A stretch of DNA of 64,000 bases from an uncultured Clostridia bacterium (GTDB lineage: Bacteria > Bacillota > Clostridia > Lachnospirales > Anaerotignaceae). This document shows, piece by piece, positions 1 through 8,356 of the stretch; within the stretch, counting starts at the first letter, position 1; the number at the start of each line of letters is the position of its first letter. The notes below the pieces were generated by a model. It was not told the origin of the DNA, searched no databases, and saw only the letters and a list, made by a program, of their open reading frames with translations. The translations under genes were made by a program, and so were the position numbers. Location: NCBI GenBank assembly GCA_945868505.1, contig CAMBLO010000001.1, positions 124,001-188,000 of the forward strand. The letters are read 5' to 3'.

Positions 1-609
1 GGCATAAAACACATCATAGCCGGCATTGCTCCAATGGACACCATCAAACTGGAACAGTGCATCATAGGCTTCGAATCCCTTCTTTTCTTTGACTTCCAGA
101 AAGGCTTTATAAATATCGATCACGGGACAGCCGTAGGATTTGGCCAGTTTCAGCACGATATCCCGATAAAGCTCGATACGGTCGGTGGTGGTAAAAGGAT
201 AAAAATCTGTATCCACCACAGGAGGAGGGGTGATGAGCAGAGGTAGGCAATAGCCGCCGTTGAAGAACTTGGCATCATGCTTGCAGGCAAGGAGCTGTTC
301 AATCATGAACATCATGTTATGCTCATATTCCCAAGGGGTACGATACTGTCCTTCATTGAGGGCACTGTCATTGGAGCCCAGAAGGATGGCAGTGATATGG
401 GGTTTCAGCCGCAGCACGTTGCTGTCCAGCCTTTGCAGGGCTTCGCGGGTCGTTTCCCCATTGATGCCGCGGTTATAGACCTTCCAGAGGATGGCGGGAT
501 TCTTTTTCGGTAATTCCTTTGCCAGGCGGGAAGGATAGGCCACATGGGACAATACGCCGTAGCCGTATGTCAAGCTGTCGCCAAAAGCGACCAATCGAAA
601 TTCTTTCAT
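1..609 (-). CDS. GDSL/SGNH-family esterase or lipase, C-terminus cut by window edge
   Basis: The reading frame starts at the ATG at 609 behind a strong AGGAGG and runs left off the window, so only about 203 residues are visible. It carries the SGNH hydrolase blocks: FGDSL near residue 9 (nucleophile Ser), the Gly block in NRGINGET, the GSND block (Asn) and DGVHWSNAGY (catalytic Asp/His) near the visible end. The family hydrolyses ester or thioester bonds of lipids, acyl groups or carbohydrate acetates. There is no signal peptide, so a cytoplasmic esterase is likely. The substrate cannot be told from sequence. Little is likely to be missing after the DxxH block. Confidence 0.85.
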   Translation of the reverse strand, partial: MKEFRLVAFGDSLTYGYGVLSHVAYPSRLAKELPKKNPAILWKVYNRGINGETTREALQRLDSNVLRLKPHITAILLGSNDSALNEGQYRTPWEYEHNMMFMIEQLLACKHDAKFFNGGYCLPLLITPPPVVDTDFYPFTTTDRIELYRDIVLKLAKSYGCPVIDIYKAFLEVKEKKGFEAYDALFQFDGVHWSNAGYDVFYA

Positions 610-686
610 CAGGAGACCTCCTTTTTCTTCTTTGGTTTTATTGTAACGGCGGAAGAAAGCAAAGTCAATCAATGGAGTGTCGGCCC

Positions 687-1154
687 TTAGTCGTTGATGC
701 AGTTCAAAAGAGGGCCGATGGCTTGCATCACATCTTTTTTGAAGCTGCGGCTGACGAAAGCAGTTTTATTGGACCCGAAAAAGGAGATGACCCATGGGTC
801 TTTTGTTTTATCGATATAGGATACCTTTCTCATATTGCTGACAAAGGAACGGTGGGTCTGCACGAAATAAGGCTCAGGCAATACCTCACGGATACGATAA
901 AGGGGTACAGGAAGATAGATGGTGTTATTTGTCAGATGAATGATGGATTTTTTCTGCCCGCTTTCCACAAAAAGGATATCCTTATGAGGGATGTTATAAA
1001 TACCCTTGGCAGTATTGATGCGGCAGTGGGGAGTTTCGCTCTGTTTTACAGGGTGTGCTCTATCCATGATGTGGACTTTTCCTGTGCCGGAACAGAGGTC
1101 TTTGAGGGTCTGTTTTACTTCATCTTCAGAATTTGCAATTAAAATTGTATACAT
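687..1154 (-). CDS. Stand-alone LytTR-domain DNA-binding protein
   Basis: 155 residues starting at the ATG at 1154 behind GGAG. An upstream in-frame extension to 1547 has no ribosome-binding site and overlaps spoIIIAA. The C-terminal 100 residues match a LytTR DNA-binding domain, including the FVQTHRSFVSNMRKV region typical of this fold. The N-terminal 45 residues (MYTILIANSEDEV) are too short for a normal receiver domain, and no phospho-acceptor Asp is evident. LytTR proteins usually bind direct repeats upstream of cell-envelope, competence or virulence genes. This one is divergent from the spoIIIA operon, but no regulatory link is shown. Its target is unknown. Confidence 0.8.
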   Translation of the reverse strand: MYTILIANSEDEVKQTLKDLCSGTGKVHIMDRAHPVKQSETPHCRINTAKGIYNIPHKDILFVESGQKKSIIHLTNNTIYLPVPLYRIREVLPEPYFVQTHRSFVSNMRKVSYIDKTKDPWVISFFGSNKTAFVSRSFKKDVMQAIGPLLNCIND

Positions 1155-1372
1155 AGTTTTCTCCTTTTCATTCAAGTTGAAAATCGTTTTTGTAGGATTT
1201 CTTTGGAATTCGATATATTTTATCACATAACGTGCAAAAGTAAAAACTTTTTCAATAAAAAATACAAAAAAATGCGATTTTTTAACAATATCTTCACGAT
1301 ATGTGATGTTTATGTTTCTGGAATGATTCTTCGATGATTGCATAGGATAGGAAAAGAAGGGAGGACGAGCCA

Positions 1373-2311
1373 ATGCAGACAGAAGCGGTTTGGCGGGCAT
1401 TGCCCCGAAGAATACGGGAAATATTGCCGGAAGAAAGCCTTTTGGATGTGCAGGAAATACGGATGAGAAGTGGACAGCCTTTTCTGCTGAAAAAAGCAGA
1501 GGGGATATTTTCTTTGCGGAAGAACGGCGGGCTGCTTTCTGCACCATGGGAAAACGGCATTCGTATATCTACGGCAGACCTGCGGGAAACGGTGTCCCTT
1601 TTGAGTGCCTATTCTCTTTATGCCTTTGAAGAAGAATTGCGGCAGGGATATATCACCATGGAAGGGGGGCATCGGGTGGGTTTTTGTGGAAAGACGGTTT
1701 TGGAGAACAATGAGATTCGGACGCTGCGCCAAATCAATGCCTTGAATATCCGCATTGCCAGAGAGCAAAAGGGATGGGGCGAGCAGTTTTTACCACAGCT
1801 CATGGAAGAGGATACTTTTTGTCATACCCTGATCGTTTCTCCTCCGGGCTGTGGGAAAACCACCCTCCTGCGGGATATTGTCCGCTGTCTCAGCGAAAGG
1901 GGAAAGACGGTGGGGGTGGTGGATGAACGGGGCGAGATTGCACCTCTGCGGGATGGCATACCTCAGATGGACGTAGGACCCTGTACCGATGTGCTAGAGG
2001 GCTGCCCCAAGGCAAAAGGAATGGTGCTGCTGCTGCGGAGTATGTCCCCAGATATCATTGCTGTGGATGAACTGGGGCGCAAAGAGGATATCGAGGCGGC
2101 AGAGGAAGCCTTGTATGCAGGGGTGAAGCTGATCGCTACTGCCCATGGGCGGGATTTTGCCGATCTGGAAACCAGACCTCAACTGCGCGCTTTGATCCGA
2201 AAAAAGGTTTTTGAACGATATCTTTTTCTCTCTAACCGAAATGGCGTGGGCACGACGGAAGAAATCAGAGATAAGGGCGGAAAAATCATCTGGAAGGGGG
2301 CGAGGGAATGA
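1373..2311 (+). CDS. spoIIIAA: Stage III sporulation protein AA (ATPase)
   Basis: 312 residues. First gene of the spoIIIA operon, whose products with SpoIIQ form the mother cell-forespore channel. This member is the type II/IV-secretion-like ATPase. The Walker A motif (PPGCGKTT) is at about 157-164 and the Walker B-like IIAVDELG at about 228-235. The length matches the family. The start has GGGAGG 8 bases upstream. A possible but poor SigE-like -10 (cataggat, 1341-1348) lies before it; in other spore formers this operon is SigE-driven in the mother cell. The stop overlaps the spoIIIAB start by 4 bases. Confidence 0.96.
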   Translation: MQTEAVWRALPRRIREILPEESLLDVQEIRMRSGQPFLLKKAEGIFSLRKNGGLLSAPWENGIRISTADLRETVSLLSAYSLYAFEEELRQGYITMEGGHRVGFCGKTVLENNEIRTLRQINALNIRIAREQKGWGEQFLPQLMEEDTFCHTLIVSPPGCGKTTLLRDIVRCLSERGKTVGVVDERGEIAPLRDGIPQMDVGPCTDVLEGCPKAKGMVLLLRSMSPDIIAVDELGRKEDIEAAEEALYAGVKLIATAHGRDFADLETRPQLRALIRKKVFERYLFLSNRNGVGTTEEIRDKGGKIIWKGARE

Positions 2312-2826
2312 TTCGATTGGTGGGCATCCTGCTTGTGTTGGGAGCGACCCTGTGGTTCGGGGCGTATCTTGCAGCTAAGGAAAAATATCGCCTGAAGGAG
2401 CTGGAAGAACTGGAACGGGGCGTCCTGCTGCTGGAAAGTCAGATTCAATATCTTTCTGCCCCTTTGCCAGAGGTACTGGAGAGCATCAGTTGGAAAACCG
2501 ATGGCACCATTGGACAGATTTTTCAGGAAGCCGCAGGGCGCATGGCAGAACGGGATGGTGCGTCGGCGGAATTGATCTGGGAGGAAGTCTGGCGGAAACA
2601 GGTGGTACATACTTTTTTGACAGTGGAGGATTTGGATGCGGTACTTCTCTTTGGAAAGACCTTGGGATATTTGGATAAAGCCCAGCAGGAAGGAAGCATC
2701 CGCCTGCTGTTACGATATATCGAGGATGCTTTGGAGCAGGGAAAGAAACGATTGGAGAAAAACGGCAGGCTTTACTATAGCATGGGCGGGCTGAGCGGGC
2801 TGCTCATTGTGGTAACGCTGCTGTGA
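2308..2826 (+). CDS. spoIIIAB: Stage III sporulation protein AB
   Basis: 172 residues, the normal size. A hydrophobic segment at about 3-20 and a second at the extreme C-terminus (about 155-172) flank a helical cytoplasmic region, as in SpoIIIAB. The protein resembles the GspF-like platform of type II secretion and is thought to pair with the SpoIIIAA ATPase. The ATG overlaps the spoIIIAA stop (ATGA), indicating translational coupling. SpoIIIAC follows after 13 bases. Confidence 0.95.
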   Translation: MIRLVGILLVLGATLWFGAYLAAKEKYRLKELEELERGVLLLESQIQYLSAPLPEVLESISWKTDGTIGQIFQEAAGRMAERDGASAELIWEEVWRKQVVHTFLTVEDLDAVLLFGKTLGYLDKAQQEGSIRLLLRYIEDALEQGKKRLEKNGRLYYSMGGLSGLLIVVTLL

Positions 2827-2839
2827 AGGGGGAAGAAAA

Positions 2840-3034
2840 ATGGAAATCAATATCGTATTCCGCATTGCGGCGGTAGGGATTCTGGTGGCAGTGCTGAATC
2901 AGGTCCTGATTCGGGCAGGACGGGAGGAACAAGCAATGATGACCACACTAGCGGGTCTGGTGGTGGTGCTTTTCTGGGTCATCCAGTATATCAGCCAGTT
3001 GTTTGATACGGTGCAGACCCTGTTCCAGCTATGA
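2840..3034 (+). CDS. spoIIIAC: Stage III sporulation protein AC
   Basis: 64 residues, almost entirely two membrane helices (about 5-25 and 33-55), matching SpoIIIAC in size and sequence. It is a small integral membrane subunit of the SpoIIIA channel in the mother-cell-derived membrane around the forespore. A GGGGG-type ribosome-binding site precedes the ATG. It lies 13 bases after spoIIIAB and 13 bases before spoIIIAD. Confidence 0.95.
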   Translation: MEINIVFRIAAVGILVAVLNQVLIRAGREEQAMMTTLAGLVVVLFWVIQYISQLFDTVQTLFQL

Positions 3035-3047
3035 AAGGGGCGATTCT

Positions 3048-3431
3048 ATGGAAATGGGAAGAATCATTGCTCTGGGATTGGTGGGAACGGTGTTCGCCGT
3101 TCTGCTGAAAAAGGAGAATCCTCAGATCGCCATGCTGGTGGCTGCCATCACAGGCATTTTGATTTTTTGGATGGTCTGTGTGCCTTTGGGATATCTGATC
3201 GCTCTGCTGCGGGAAACGGCGGAGCAGGCAGGGGTTGGCAGCGGCTATTTTGCCGTGGTGTTGAAGGTGATCGGCATCGCTTATCTGACCCAATTTGGTG
3301 CGCAGCTTTGTGCCGATGCCGGGGAAGGGGCTGTGGCGGCGAAAATCGAACTGGCAGGAAAGATTCTGATGATGACAGCGGCGGCACCTGTCCTGACGGG
3401 ATTGTTGGAAATGGTTATGGGATTGGTATAG
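3048..3431 (+). CDS. spoIIIAD: Stage III sporulation protein AD
   Basis: 127 residues from the ATG at 3048, chosen because GAAAGGGG lies just upstream and the protein then begins MEMGRIIALGLVG like other SpoIIIAD proteins; a longer frame would overlap spoIIIAC. It has three to four predicted membrane helices and belongs to the same family as SpoIIIAC, as a larger membrane subunit of the SpoIIIA complex. SpoIIIAE begins 11 bases later. Confidence 0.95.
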   Translation: MEMGRIIALGLVGTVFAVLLKKENPQIAMLVAAITGILIFWMVCVPLGYLIALLRETAEQAGVGSGYFAVVLKVIGIAYLTQFGAQLCADAGEGAVAAKIELAGKILMMTAAAPVLTGLLEMVMGLV

Positions 3432-3442
3432 GAGGGAGCAGG

Positions 3443-4561
3443 ATGAAAAAGTGTTTGCTGGTTTTGATGCTGTTCCTTTCTTTTTTGCCGACAACGGCTT
3501 TTGCAGTGGAGATTGATACCCAGACCATTGAAGCGGAGCTGGAAAAGCTGGAAACGGAGGCCGTGGATGAAGCGGCGGAGGATTTAGGTGCTGATGTGGG
3601 GTTTTCCAAGCTGCTGAAGGATGTTTTGCTGGGGGATTTTGATTTTACCTTTGCCGGGCTGAAGGATAAGATACTGGAAGCGGCCTTTGGAGAATTTCGG
3701 GTGCAGGGGAAACTGTTGACACAACTGCTTCTGGTGGTGATATTGAGTGCAATTCTGAAGCAGTTCAACGATTCCTTTCAGGGGAAATCTGTGGGGGAAA
3801 TGGGCTTCTATATCTGCTATATGGTGTTGGTTGTGGTGATTCTGACCTCTTTTTATGCCATTTCTGAGAGTGTTGTGGAGCGGATGAAGGGAATTTGCGG
3901 GGTATTTGGGGCGATGGTGCCCATTTTTCTCATCCTTTCTGCATCCTCCGGCAATCTGACTCAAGGGGCATTGATGGGCCCTGCTATCATGGGCGGCTCG
4001 GCGGCGTTGTCTGTTGCCATCAGTCGTATCATCATTCCTGCTATCTTATTAGCCATCGCCTTGGAAATGGCAGACCATATCTCGGAAAAGCCCATACTGG
4101 GAAAGTTTGCGGAGCTGCTGCGCCAATGTATCAGTTGGAGTATGAAGGGGGCAGCCATGGCTTTTATGCTGCTGATTTCCCTGCAGAAAATCGGCGGCGG
4201 GGCATTGAATGGCTTAGCGGCGAAAACGGCAAAGATTGCGGTGGGAGCAGTGCCTGTAGTGGGAGATGTCATGGGCGGTGCGGTGGAAACGGCGGCGGCT
4301 GTGGCAGGGACGTTGAAAAGCGGAACTTTGGTGGCGGCGGCGGTGTTTTTGCTGCTTCTCTGCATTCCTCTGGTGGTGAAGCTGCTGGTCATCCTGCTGA
4401 TATTCAAGCTGACGGCAGCGGCGGCGGAATTTATCTGTGAGGAACGACTGGTGGAGTGCATCTCCGCCGCAGGGGAATATACAGGGCTTCTTTTGGGCGT
4501 TGTTTTTCTGGGGGAAGGGATGTTTTTATTTTCGGCATTGCTTTTGTTAGGAGGCTTGTAG
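3443..4561 (+). CDS. spoIIIAE: Stage III sporulation protein AE
   Basis: 372 residues from the ATG at 3443 behind GGAGGGAG. The first 22 residues (MKKCLLVLMLFL..TAFA) form a cleavable signal peptide; then comes a short acidic extracellular region and a block of about six to eight membrane helices from residue 90 to the end. This is the polytopic SpoIIIAE, the largest membrane subunit of the channel. A longer in-frame start at 3167 lies inside spoIIIAD and would bury the signal peptide, so it was rejected. Confidence 0.95.
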   Translation: MKKCLLVLMLFLSFLPTTAFAVEIDTQTIEAELEKLETEAVDEAAEDLGADVGFSKLLKDVLLGDFDFTFAGLKDKILEAAFGEFRVQGKLLTQLLLVVILSAILKQFNDSFQGKSVGEMGFYICYMVLVVVILTSFYAISESVVERMKGICGVFGAMVPIFLILSASSGNLTQGALMGPAIMGGSAALSVAISRIIIPAILLAIALEMADHISEKPILGKFAELLRQCISWSMKGAAMAFMLLISLQKIGGGALNGLAAKTAKIAVGAVPVVGDVMGGAVETAAAVAGTLKSGTLVAAAVFLLLLCIPLVVKLLVILLIFKLTAAAAEFICEERLVECISAAGEYTGLLLGVVFLGEGMFLFSALLLLGGL

Positions 4562-4563
4562 GC

Positions 4564-4815
4564 ATGATGGAAGCATTTACAGCATATATTAAAACCATAA
4601 CTGCATTGACCATCTTCTCTGCTTTGGTGGGCATCCTCCTGCCCGAGGGGAAGTATCGCCGCTACGCGGAATTGGTACTGGGGGTACTGGTTCTGACAGC
4701 GGTATTGAACCCCTTTCTTCGGCTGTTCGGTCAAAAGGAGGGATTCGAACTGCCAGCAATGAGGCTGGAGCAGGAATGGTCAGATACATACAACGGATAC
4801 ACAAAAGAAGGGTGA
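4564..4815 (+). CDS. spoIIIAF: Stage III sporulation protein AF, short form
   Basis: 83 residues from ATG-ATG at 4564, with AGGAGG at about 4549-4554. It has the two N-terminal membrane helices (about 9-25 and 36-52) and the NPFLRLF segment of SpoIIIAF. It ends about 30 residues later, whereas the Bacillus protein is about 206 residues with a soluble ring-type domain. The stop is followed at once by the spoIIIAG ribosome-binding site and I see no frameshifted remainder. The assignment rests on position between AE and AG plus the helix pair. The soluble domain appears absent. Confidence 0.85.
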   Translation: MMEAFTAYIKTITALTIFSALVGILLPEGKYRRYAELVLGVLVLTAVLNPFLRLFGQKEGFELPAMRLEQEWSDTYNGYTKEG

Positions 4816-4819
4816 GAAA

Positions 4820-5377
4820 ATGCAAAAGGATGTTTGGAAAGGGCTGTTCAGCCCGGAAAACAAAAAGATGCGAAGCAATGTGTTCCTGGCGTTGATGGTG
4901 GGCATCCTGCTTTTGGCGGCAGGAAAGAGTTTTTCTTCTTTTGGAGGGGGTACACCGGAAAAATCGCCCCAGGAGGAGCCTGCGGAGACGACCCTTGGCA
5001 GCGACGGTGAAACGGAACGCCGTATGGCGGAAATCCTCTCCAAAATCGAAGGGGCAGGGCAAGTAGATGTGATGCTGACCTACCGCAAAACGGAGGAAAA
5101 GACCGTTGCCAGAGATGAGGTGCGGGAAGAATCCTATTCTGAGGATGGCGGGAAAACCTCCGAATCTTTGCGGGTAGAGAATACCGCCATCCTGATTGAG
5201 GACAGGAGCGGAAATACTTTGCCCCTGATCCTTTCGGCAGCCTCACCGGAGGTGGAGGGGGTCGTCATTGTGGCGGAGGGGGGCGGAGATCCGGTGGTCT
5301 GCGCCGCTCTCAATCAGGCGGCACAGGCGCTTTTGGATGTGCCTGCCCATAAGATTGCAGTTTTGAAAATGAAATAG
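4820..5377 (+). CDS. spoIIIAG: Stage III sporulation protein AG
   Basis: 185 residues. A short cytoplasmic N-terminus, one membrane helix (about 21-37), a low-complexity Pro/Glu linker and a C-terminal domain of mixed helix and strand (about 60-185). In the Bacillus protein this domain forms a large ring in the intermembrane space. The segment MAEILSKIEGAGQVDVMLTY is typical of the family. It is slightly shorter than the Bacillus protein (about 229). GGGTGAG lies before the ATG, and the gene is 4 bases after spoIIIAF. Confidence 0.94.
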   Translation: MQKDVWKGLFSPENKKMRSNVFLALMVGILLLAAGKSFSSFGGGTPEKSPQEEPAETTLGSDGETERRMAEILSKIEGAGQVDVMLTYRKTEEKTVARDEVREESYSEDGGKTSESLRVENTAILIEDRSGNTLPLILSAASPEVEGVVIVAEGGGDPVVCAALNQAAQALLDVPAHKIAVLKMK

Positions 5378-5390
5378 AGGGGGAAATGGT

Positions 5391-6026
5391 ATGTTTGTCA
5401 TCAAAAGGAATCAAGTGGTGGTCACGGCACTGGCGGTGATGATTGCCGCAGCGGGGTATTTGAATTTTCAGGAGAGCCGTTCTTCCGAAGGAAACCAGAC
5501 GGCACTGCAGCTGACGGAGGAAGGGGACGTTGCAGCTTTGGTGGATTATTCCGCTTTGCCCGATGATGTGGATACATCGGCATTGGAACTGGACCCTATC
5601 ACGGCGGAAGTGGCGGAGACCATGGGGGATGGCGCAGCGGTCTATGTTTCCGCCAGCGGCCTGACCGGCTCGGAATATTTTGCGGAAGCCAAGCTGGATC
5701 GGGAACAGTCTCGGGCAAAACAGAAGGACATCCTGACGGAAATGCTGAATAATGAAAACATCAGCAAAGAGCAGAAGGATAAATGCTCGGAAAATATGAT
5801 GCAACTGCAGGAACGCATCGAGAAGGAAACGGCTGCAGAAGCCATGATCGAATCCAAGGGATTTAAGGAAGCCTATGTTCGCATCGATGATGATACGGTG
5901 GATGTGGTAGTGGATAAGGACAGCCTGACCGATGCAGAGGTGGCGCAGATCGAGGATATCGTGAAGCGGAAAACAGGTATGGAGGCTTCTCAGATCAGAA
6001 TCAATACATTGAAGAAAGCAAAATAA
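5391..6026 (+). CDS. spoIIIAH: Stage III sporulation protein AH
   Basis: 211 residues. A short N-terminus and one membrane helix (about 7-24) are followed by a linker and the YscJ/FliF-like domain that in Bacillus binds forespore SpoIIQ across the intermembrane space. The C-terminal region with REQSRAKQKDILTEML and DVVVDKDSLTDAEVAQIEDIV matches the family. It is the last gene of the spoIIIA operon; a rho-independent terminator follows at 6037-6070. Confidence 0.95.
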   Translation: MFVIKRNQVVVTALAVMIAAAGYLNFQESRSSEGNQTALQLTEEGDVAALVDYSALPDDVDTSALELDPITAEVAETMGDGAAVYVSASGLTGSEYFAEAKLDREQSRAKQKDILTEMLNNENISKEQKDKCSENMMQLQERIEKETAAEAMIESKGFKEAYVRIDDDTVDVVVDKDSLTDAEVAQIEDIVKRKTGMEASQIRINTLKKAK

Positions 6027-6036
6027 AGCGGGGAAA

Positions 6037-6070
6037 GTGCGGAAGGAACGGGGATTCTTTCCGCTTTTTT
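6037..6070 (+). terminator. Terminator of the spoIIIA operon
   Basis: A 10-base stem (6039-6048 with 6055-6064, one G-U pair), loop cgggga and a run of six T residues. It starts 11 bases after the spoIIIAH stop. Confidence 0.85.
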
Positions 6071-6107
6071 CTGTTTATGAATTTATGCATGATTTTGTGT
6101 ATATTCG

Positions 6108-6136
6108 TTGCAAATGGGGCAATCATCTGCTATAAT
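6108..6136 (+). promoter_or_regulatory. SigA-type promoter of the Asp23 gene
   Basis: TTGCAA at 6108-6113, a 17-base spacer and a perfect TATAAT at 6131-6136, about 100 bases before the Asp23-family start. Confidence 0.75.
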
Positions 6137-6242
6137 GGAAACATAATTATGCGTGGAAAATGGATTTGTTTGGAATTCCCCGCAAGGTATACAGGATTTT
6201 GTATGAAATCATGAATAAAACAAATCATAGGAGGTAAGAGAC

Positions 6243-6608
6243 ATGTCTGAAAATAAAATGAATGGCCAGATTCAGATTGCAGATGAAGTCATCGGTGTGA
6301 TCGCAGTCACAGCGGCGCTGGAAGTGGAAGGCGTTGTTGCCGGCGGCAGCAGCAAAAGCTTTGTGGAATTTTTTGGCAAAAAAGGTCACACAAAATGTGT
6401 GAAGATCACAAAGGATGAAAACGAAGCTGTGCTGGATATGGATATCATCGTAAAATTTGGCACAAAAGTGCAGAATGTAGCCAAAGAAGTACAGGAAAGA
6501 GTAAAATCCACAGTGGAAACCATGACAGGGCTGAATGTAGCCGTTGTCAATGTGAGTGTTTCCGGTGTGGTAAAAGAAAAAGAAGCAAAGGCTGAGGAAG
6601 AAGAATAA
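6243..6608 (+). CDS. Asp23/Gls24 family envelope stress protein
   Basis: 121 residues matching the Asp23 (DUF322, YqhY-like) family: the pattern GQIQIADEVIGVIAVTAALEVEGV near the N-terminus, and a C-terminal half with alternating strands and helix (VQNVAKEVQERVKSTVETMTGLNV). Members are small cytoplasmic proteins linked to envelope or alkaline stress and, for YqhY, to fatty-acid synthesis. The gene sits in the usual place before nusB. AGGAGG lies 8 bases before the ATG. It has its own promoter (6108-6136) and a terminator at 6626-6667. Confidence 0.9.
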   Translation: MSENKMNGQIQIADEVIGVIAVTAALEVEGVVAGGSSKSFVEFFGKKGHTKCVKITKDENEAVLDMDIIVKFGTKVQNVAKEVQERVKSTVETMTGLNVAVVNVSVSGVVKEKEAKAEEEE

Positions 6609-6625
6609 GCGGCGAAGGTGTATGC

Positions 6626-6667
6626 AGCGGGTTTCATGGCTTATGCCGGTGAAACCCGTCTGTTTGT
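6626..6667 (+). terminator. Terminator-like hairpin after the Asp23 gene
   Basis: A 9-base perfect stem (6626-6634 with 6648-6656) with an inner ggc/gcc pairing, followed by tctgtttgttt. It sits between the Asp23 gene and nusB. The weak T tract may allow read-through into nusB. Confidence 0.65.
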
Positions 6668-6695
6668 TTCAATGCAAGAAATACGGAGGTATGTT

Positions 6696-7097
6696 ATGAG
6701 CCGAAGAAGTGCAAGAAAGAATGCGTTTTTCCTGCTGTTCCAGATGGATTTCAGTGAAGCGGCAGAATTTGAACAGATCAAGGAGCTTTTCTTTGCAGAA
6801 AAGGAAGAGCCTGTGGAGGAAGGCGAAAAAGCCTTTATTCTTTCCGAGGTGGAAGGGGTACATGCCCATATGGAAGAAATTGACGGTATGATCGCTGCCT
6901 GTGCAAAGGGCTGGGACCCTGAACGAATGAATAAAGTTGATTTGGCTATCCTGCGTCTGGCTGTCTATGAAATGAAATTTGCGGAAACACCCGTTGGGGT
7001 TGCCATCAATGAAGCGGTAGAATTGGCGAAGAAATTCAGTTCCGATGAAGCCCCTGCTTTCATCAACGGCGTACTGGGTAAGGTGGCGCAGGCGTAA
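6696..7097 (+). CDS. nusB: Transcription antitermination protein NusB
   Basis: 133 residues from the ATG at 6696 behind ACGGAGG; the frame extends upstream through the terminator hairpin but without a ribosome-binding site. It is the all-helical NusB fold: N-terminal SRRSARKNAFFLLFQMDF, a central region, and C-terminal VDLAILRLAVYEM and PVGVAINEAVELAKKF, which are family signatures. NusB with S10 binds boxA of rRNA leaders to prevent premature termination. It is followed after 23 bases by xseA. Confidence 0.96.
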   Translation: MSRRSARKNAFFLLFQMDFSEAAEFEQIKELFFAEKEEPVEEGEKAFILSEVEGVHAHMEEIDGMIAACAKGWDPERMNKVDLAILRLAVYEMKFAETPVGVAINEAVELAKKFSSDEAPAFINGVLGKVAQA

Positions 7098-7120
7098 AAG
7101 CTGTGTAAGGGAGTGTCTCG

Positions 7121-8356
7121 ATGGTTGAGCCAAAGGTCTTTACGGTGGGGCAGATCAACCGATACATCAAAAATCTGCTGGAAAATGATTTTATATTGAA
7201 CAGCCTTTTGGTACAGGGGGAGATTTCCAATTTTAAAGCCCATTCCAGCGGTCATTGGTATTTTACCCTGAAAGATGCTCAAGGGGCCATTTCCTGTGTC
7301 ATTTTCAAGCAGGATGCCATGCAGATTCCTTTTTTGCCGGAAAACGGCATGAAGGTCATTTTGTACGGTCACGTTTCCCTTTATGAAAAAACAGGGCAAT
7401 ATCAGCTATATGGCGAATTTTTGGAGCCTATTGGTATGGGTGCCTTGCAGCTTGCCTTCGAGCAGATGAAGGAAAAGCTGGCGGCGGAAGGGCTGTTTGA
7501 CGCAGATTTCAAACGGGAAATCCCCGCCTATGTGGGCTGCATTGCCGTTATCACTTCCCCCACGGGGGCAGCGGTGCGTGATATCATCCAGATTGCCAAG
7601 CGGAGAGACCCTCGAGTGAAGCTTGCCGTTTTCCCTACGCTGGTGCAGGGGGAAAATGCGGCGGCGGATATCGTCAGTTCTCTGAAGCTGGCAAACGAAT
7701 GGGGCAAGGCGGATGTTATCATTCTGGGTCGTGGCGGCGGTTCCATGGAGGATTTGTGGGCATTCAATGAGGAGATTGTGGCTCGTGCTATTTTTGCTTC
7801 GGAAGTACCCGTTATCTCTGCGGTAGGTCACGAAACGGATTTCACCATTGCGGATTTTGTATCGGATTTACGGGCACCGACCCCCTCTGCGGCGGCGGAG
7901 CTGGCAACGGAGCCTTTGGAAGGCATCAAGGCGGATTTGTCGGAACTGACCGACCGTCTTGACAGAGATGTGCAGGCGGTTTTGACCACTTCCAAACGGC
8001 GGCTGGATTTTTTGAAGGAACGTCCGGTTTTGAAGCGCCCCTTGGAGGGCATTCGGCGGACGCAGATATATTTGGAAGAAAAGGAACGGCTTTTGCTGCG
8101 AGAAACACTGCGAAAGCTGGAGAAGGACAGACAAAAGCTGGCGGCGGCGGAAGCCGGTTTGCAGGCGGTTTCTCCTTTTTCCATCATGCAGAGGGGATAT
8201 GCCCTGCTGATGGATGCAAAGGGAAAGCCTGTGACAACGGCAGAGGCGGCGGCAGTGGGACAGGCTGTGCAGGTGCGGCTGAAGGATGGCATCCTGCAGG
8301 CGGAAGTAACAGGAAAGGCGGTGTTTGCCCATGGCGAAAAAGAAACTATCCTTTGA
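7121..8356 (+). CDS. xseA: Exodeoxyribonuclease VII large subunit
   Basis: 411 residues. An N-terminal OB-fold (about 1-110) holds the GEISNFKAHSSGHWYF motif; the catalytic region includes GRGGGSMEDLW at 203-213 and SAVGHETD at 233-240. The C-terminal half is a charged coiled coil (about 260-360). With XseB it degrades single-stranded DNA to oligonucleotides in the cytoplasm. The last 26 bases overlap xseB, so the two subunits are probably coupled in translation. Confidence 0.97.
   Translation: MVEPKVFTVGQINRYIKNLLENDFILNSLLVQGEISNFKAHSSGHWYFTLKDAQGAISCVIFKQDAMQIPFLPENGMKVILYGHVSLYEKTGQYQLYGEFLEPIGMGALQLAFEQMKEKLAAEGLFDADFKREIPAYVGCIAVITSPTGAAVRDIIQIAKRRDPRVKLAVFPTLVQGENAAADIVSSLKLANEWGKADVIILGRGGGSMEDLWAFNEEIVARAIFASEVPVISAVGHETDFTIADFVSDLRAPTPSAAAELATEPLEGIKADLSELTDRLDRDVQAVLTTSKRRLDFLKERPVLKRPLEGIRRTQIYLEEKERLLLRETLRKLEKDRQKLAAAEAGLQAVSPFSIMQRGYALLMDAKGKPVTTAEAAAVGQAVQVRLKDGILQAEVTGKAVFAHGEKETIL

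Noticed and set aside
1321..1348. A SigE promoter for spoIIIA
   Set aside because: cataggat at 1341 only partly fits the SigE -10, and the -35 and spacing are poor, so I did not list it as a feature although SigE control is expected.
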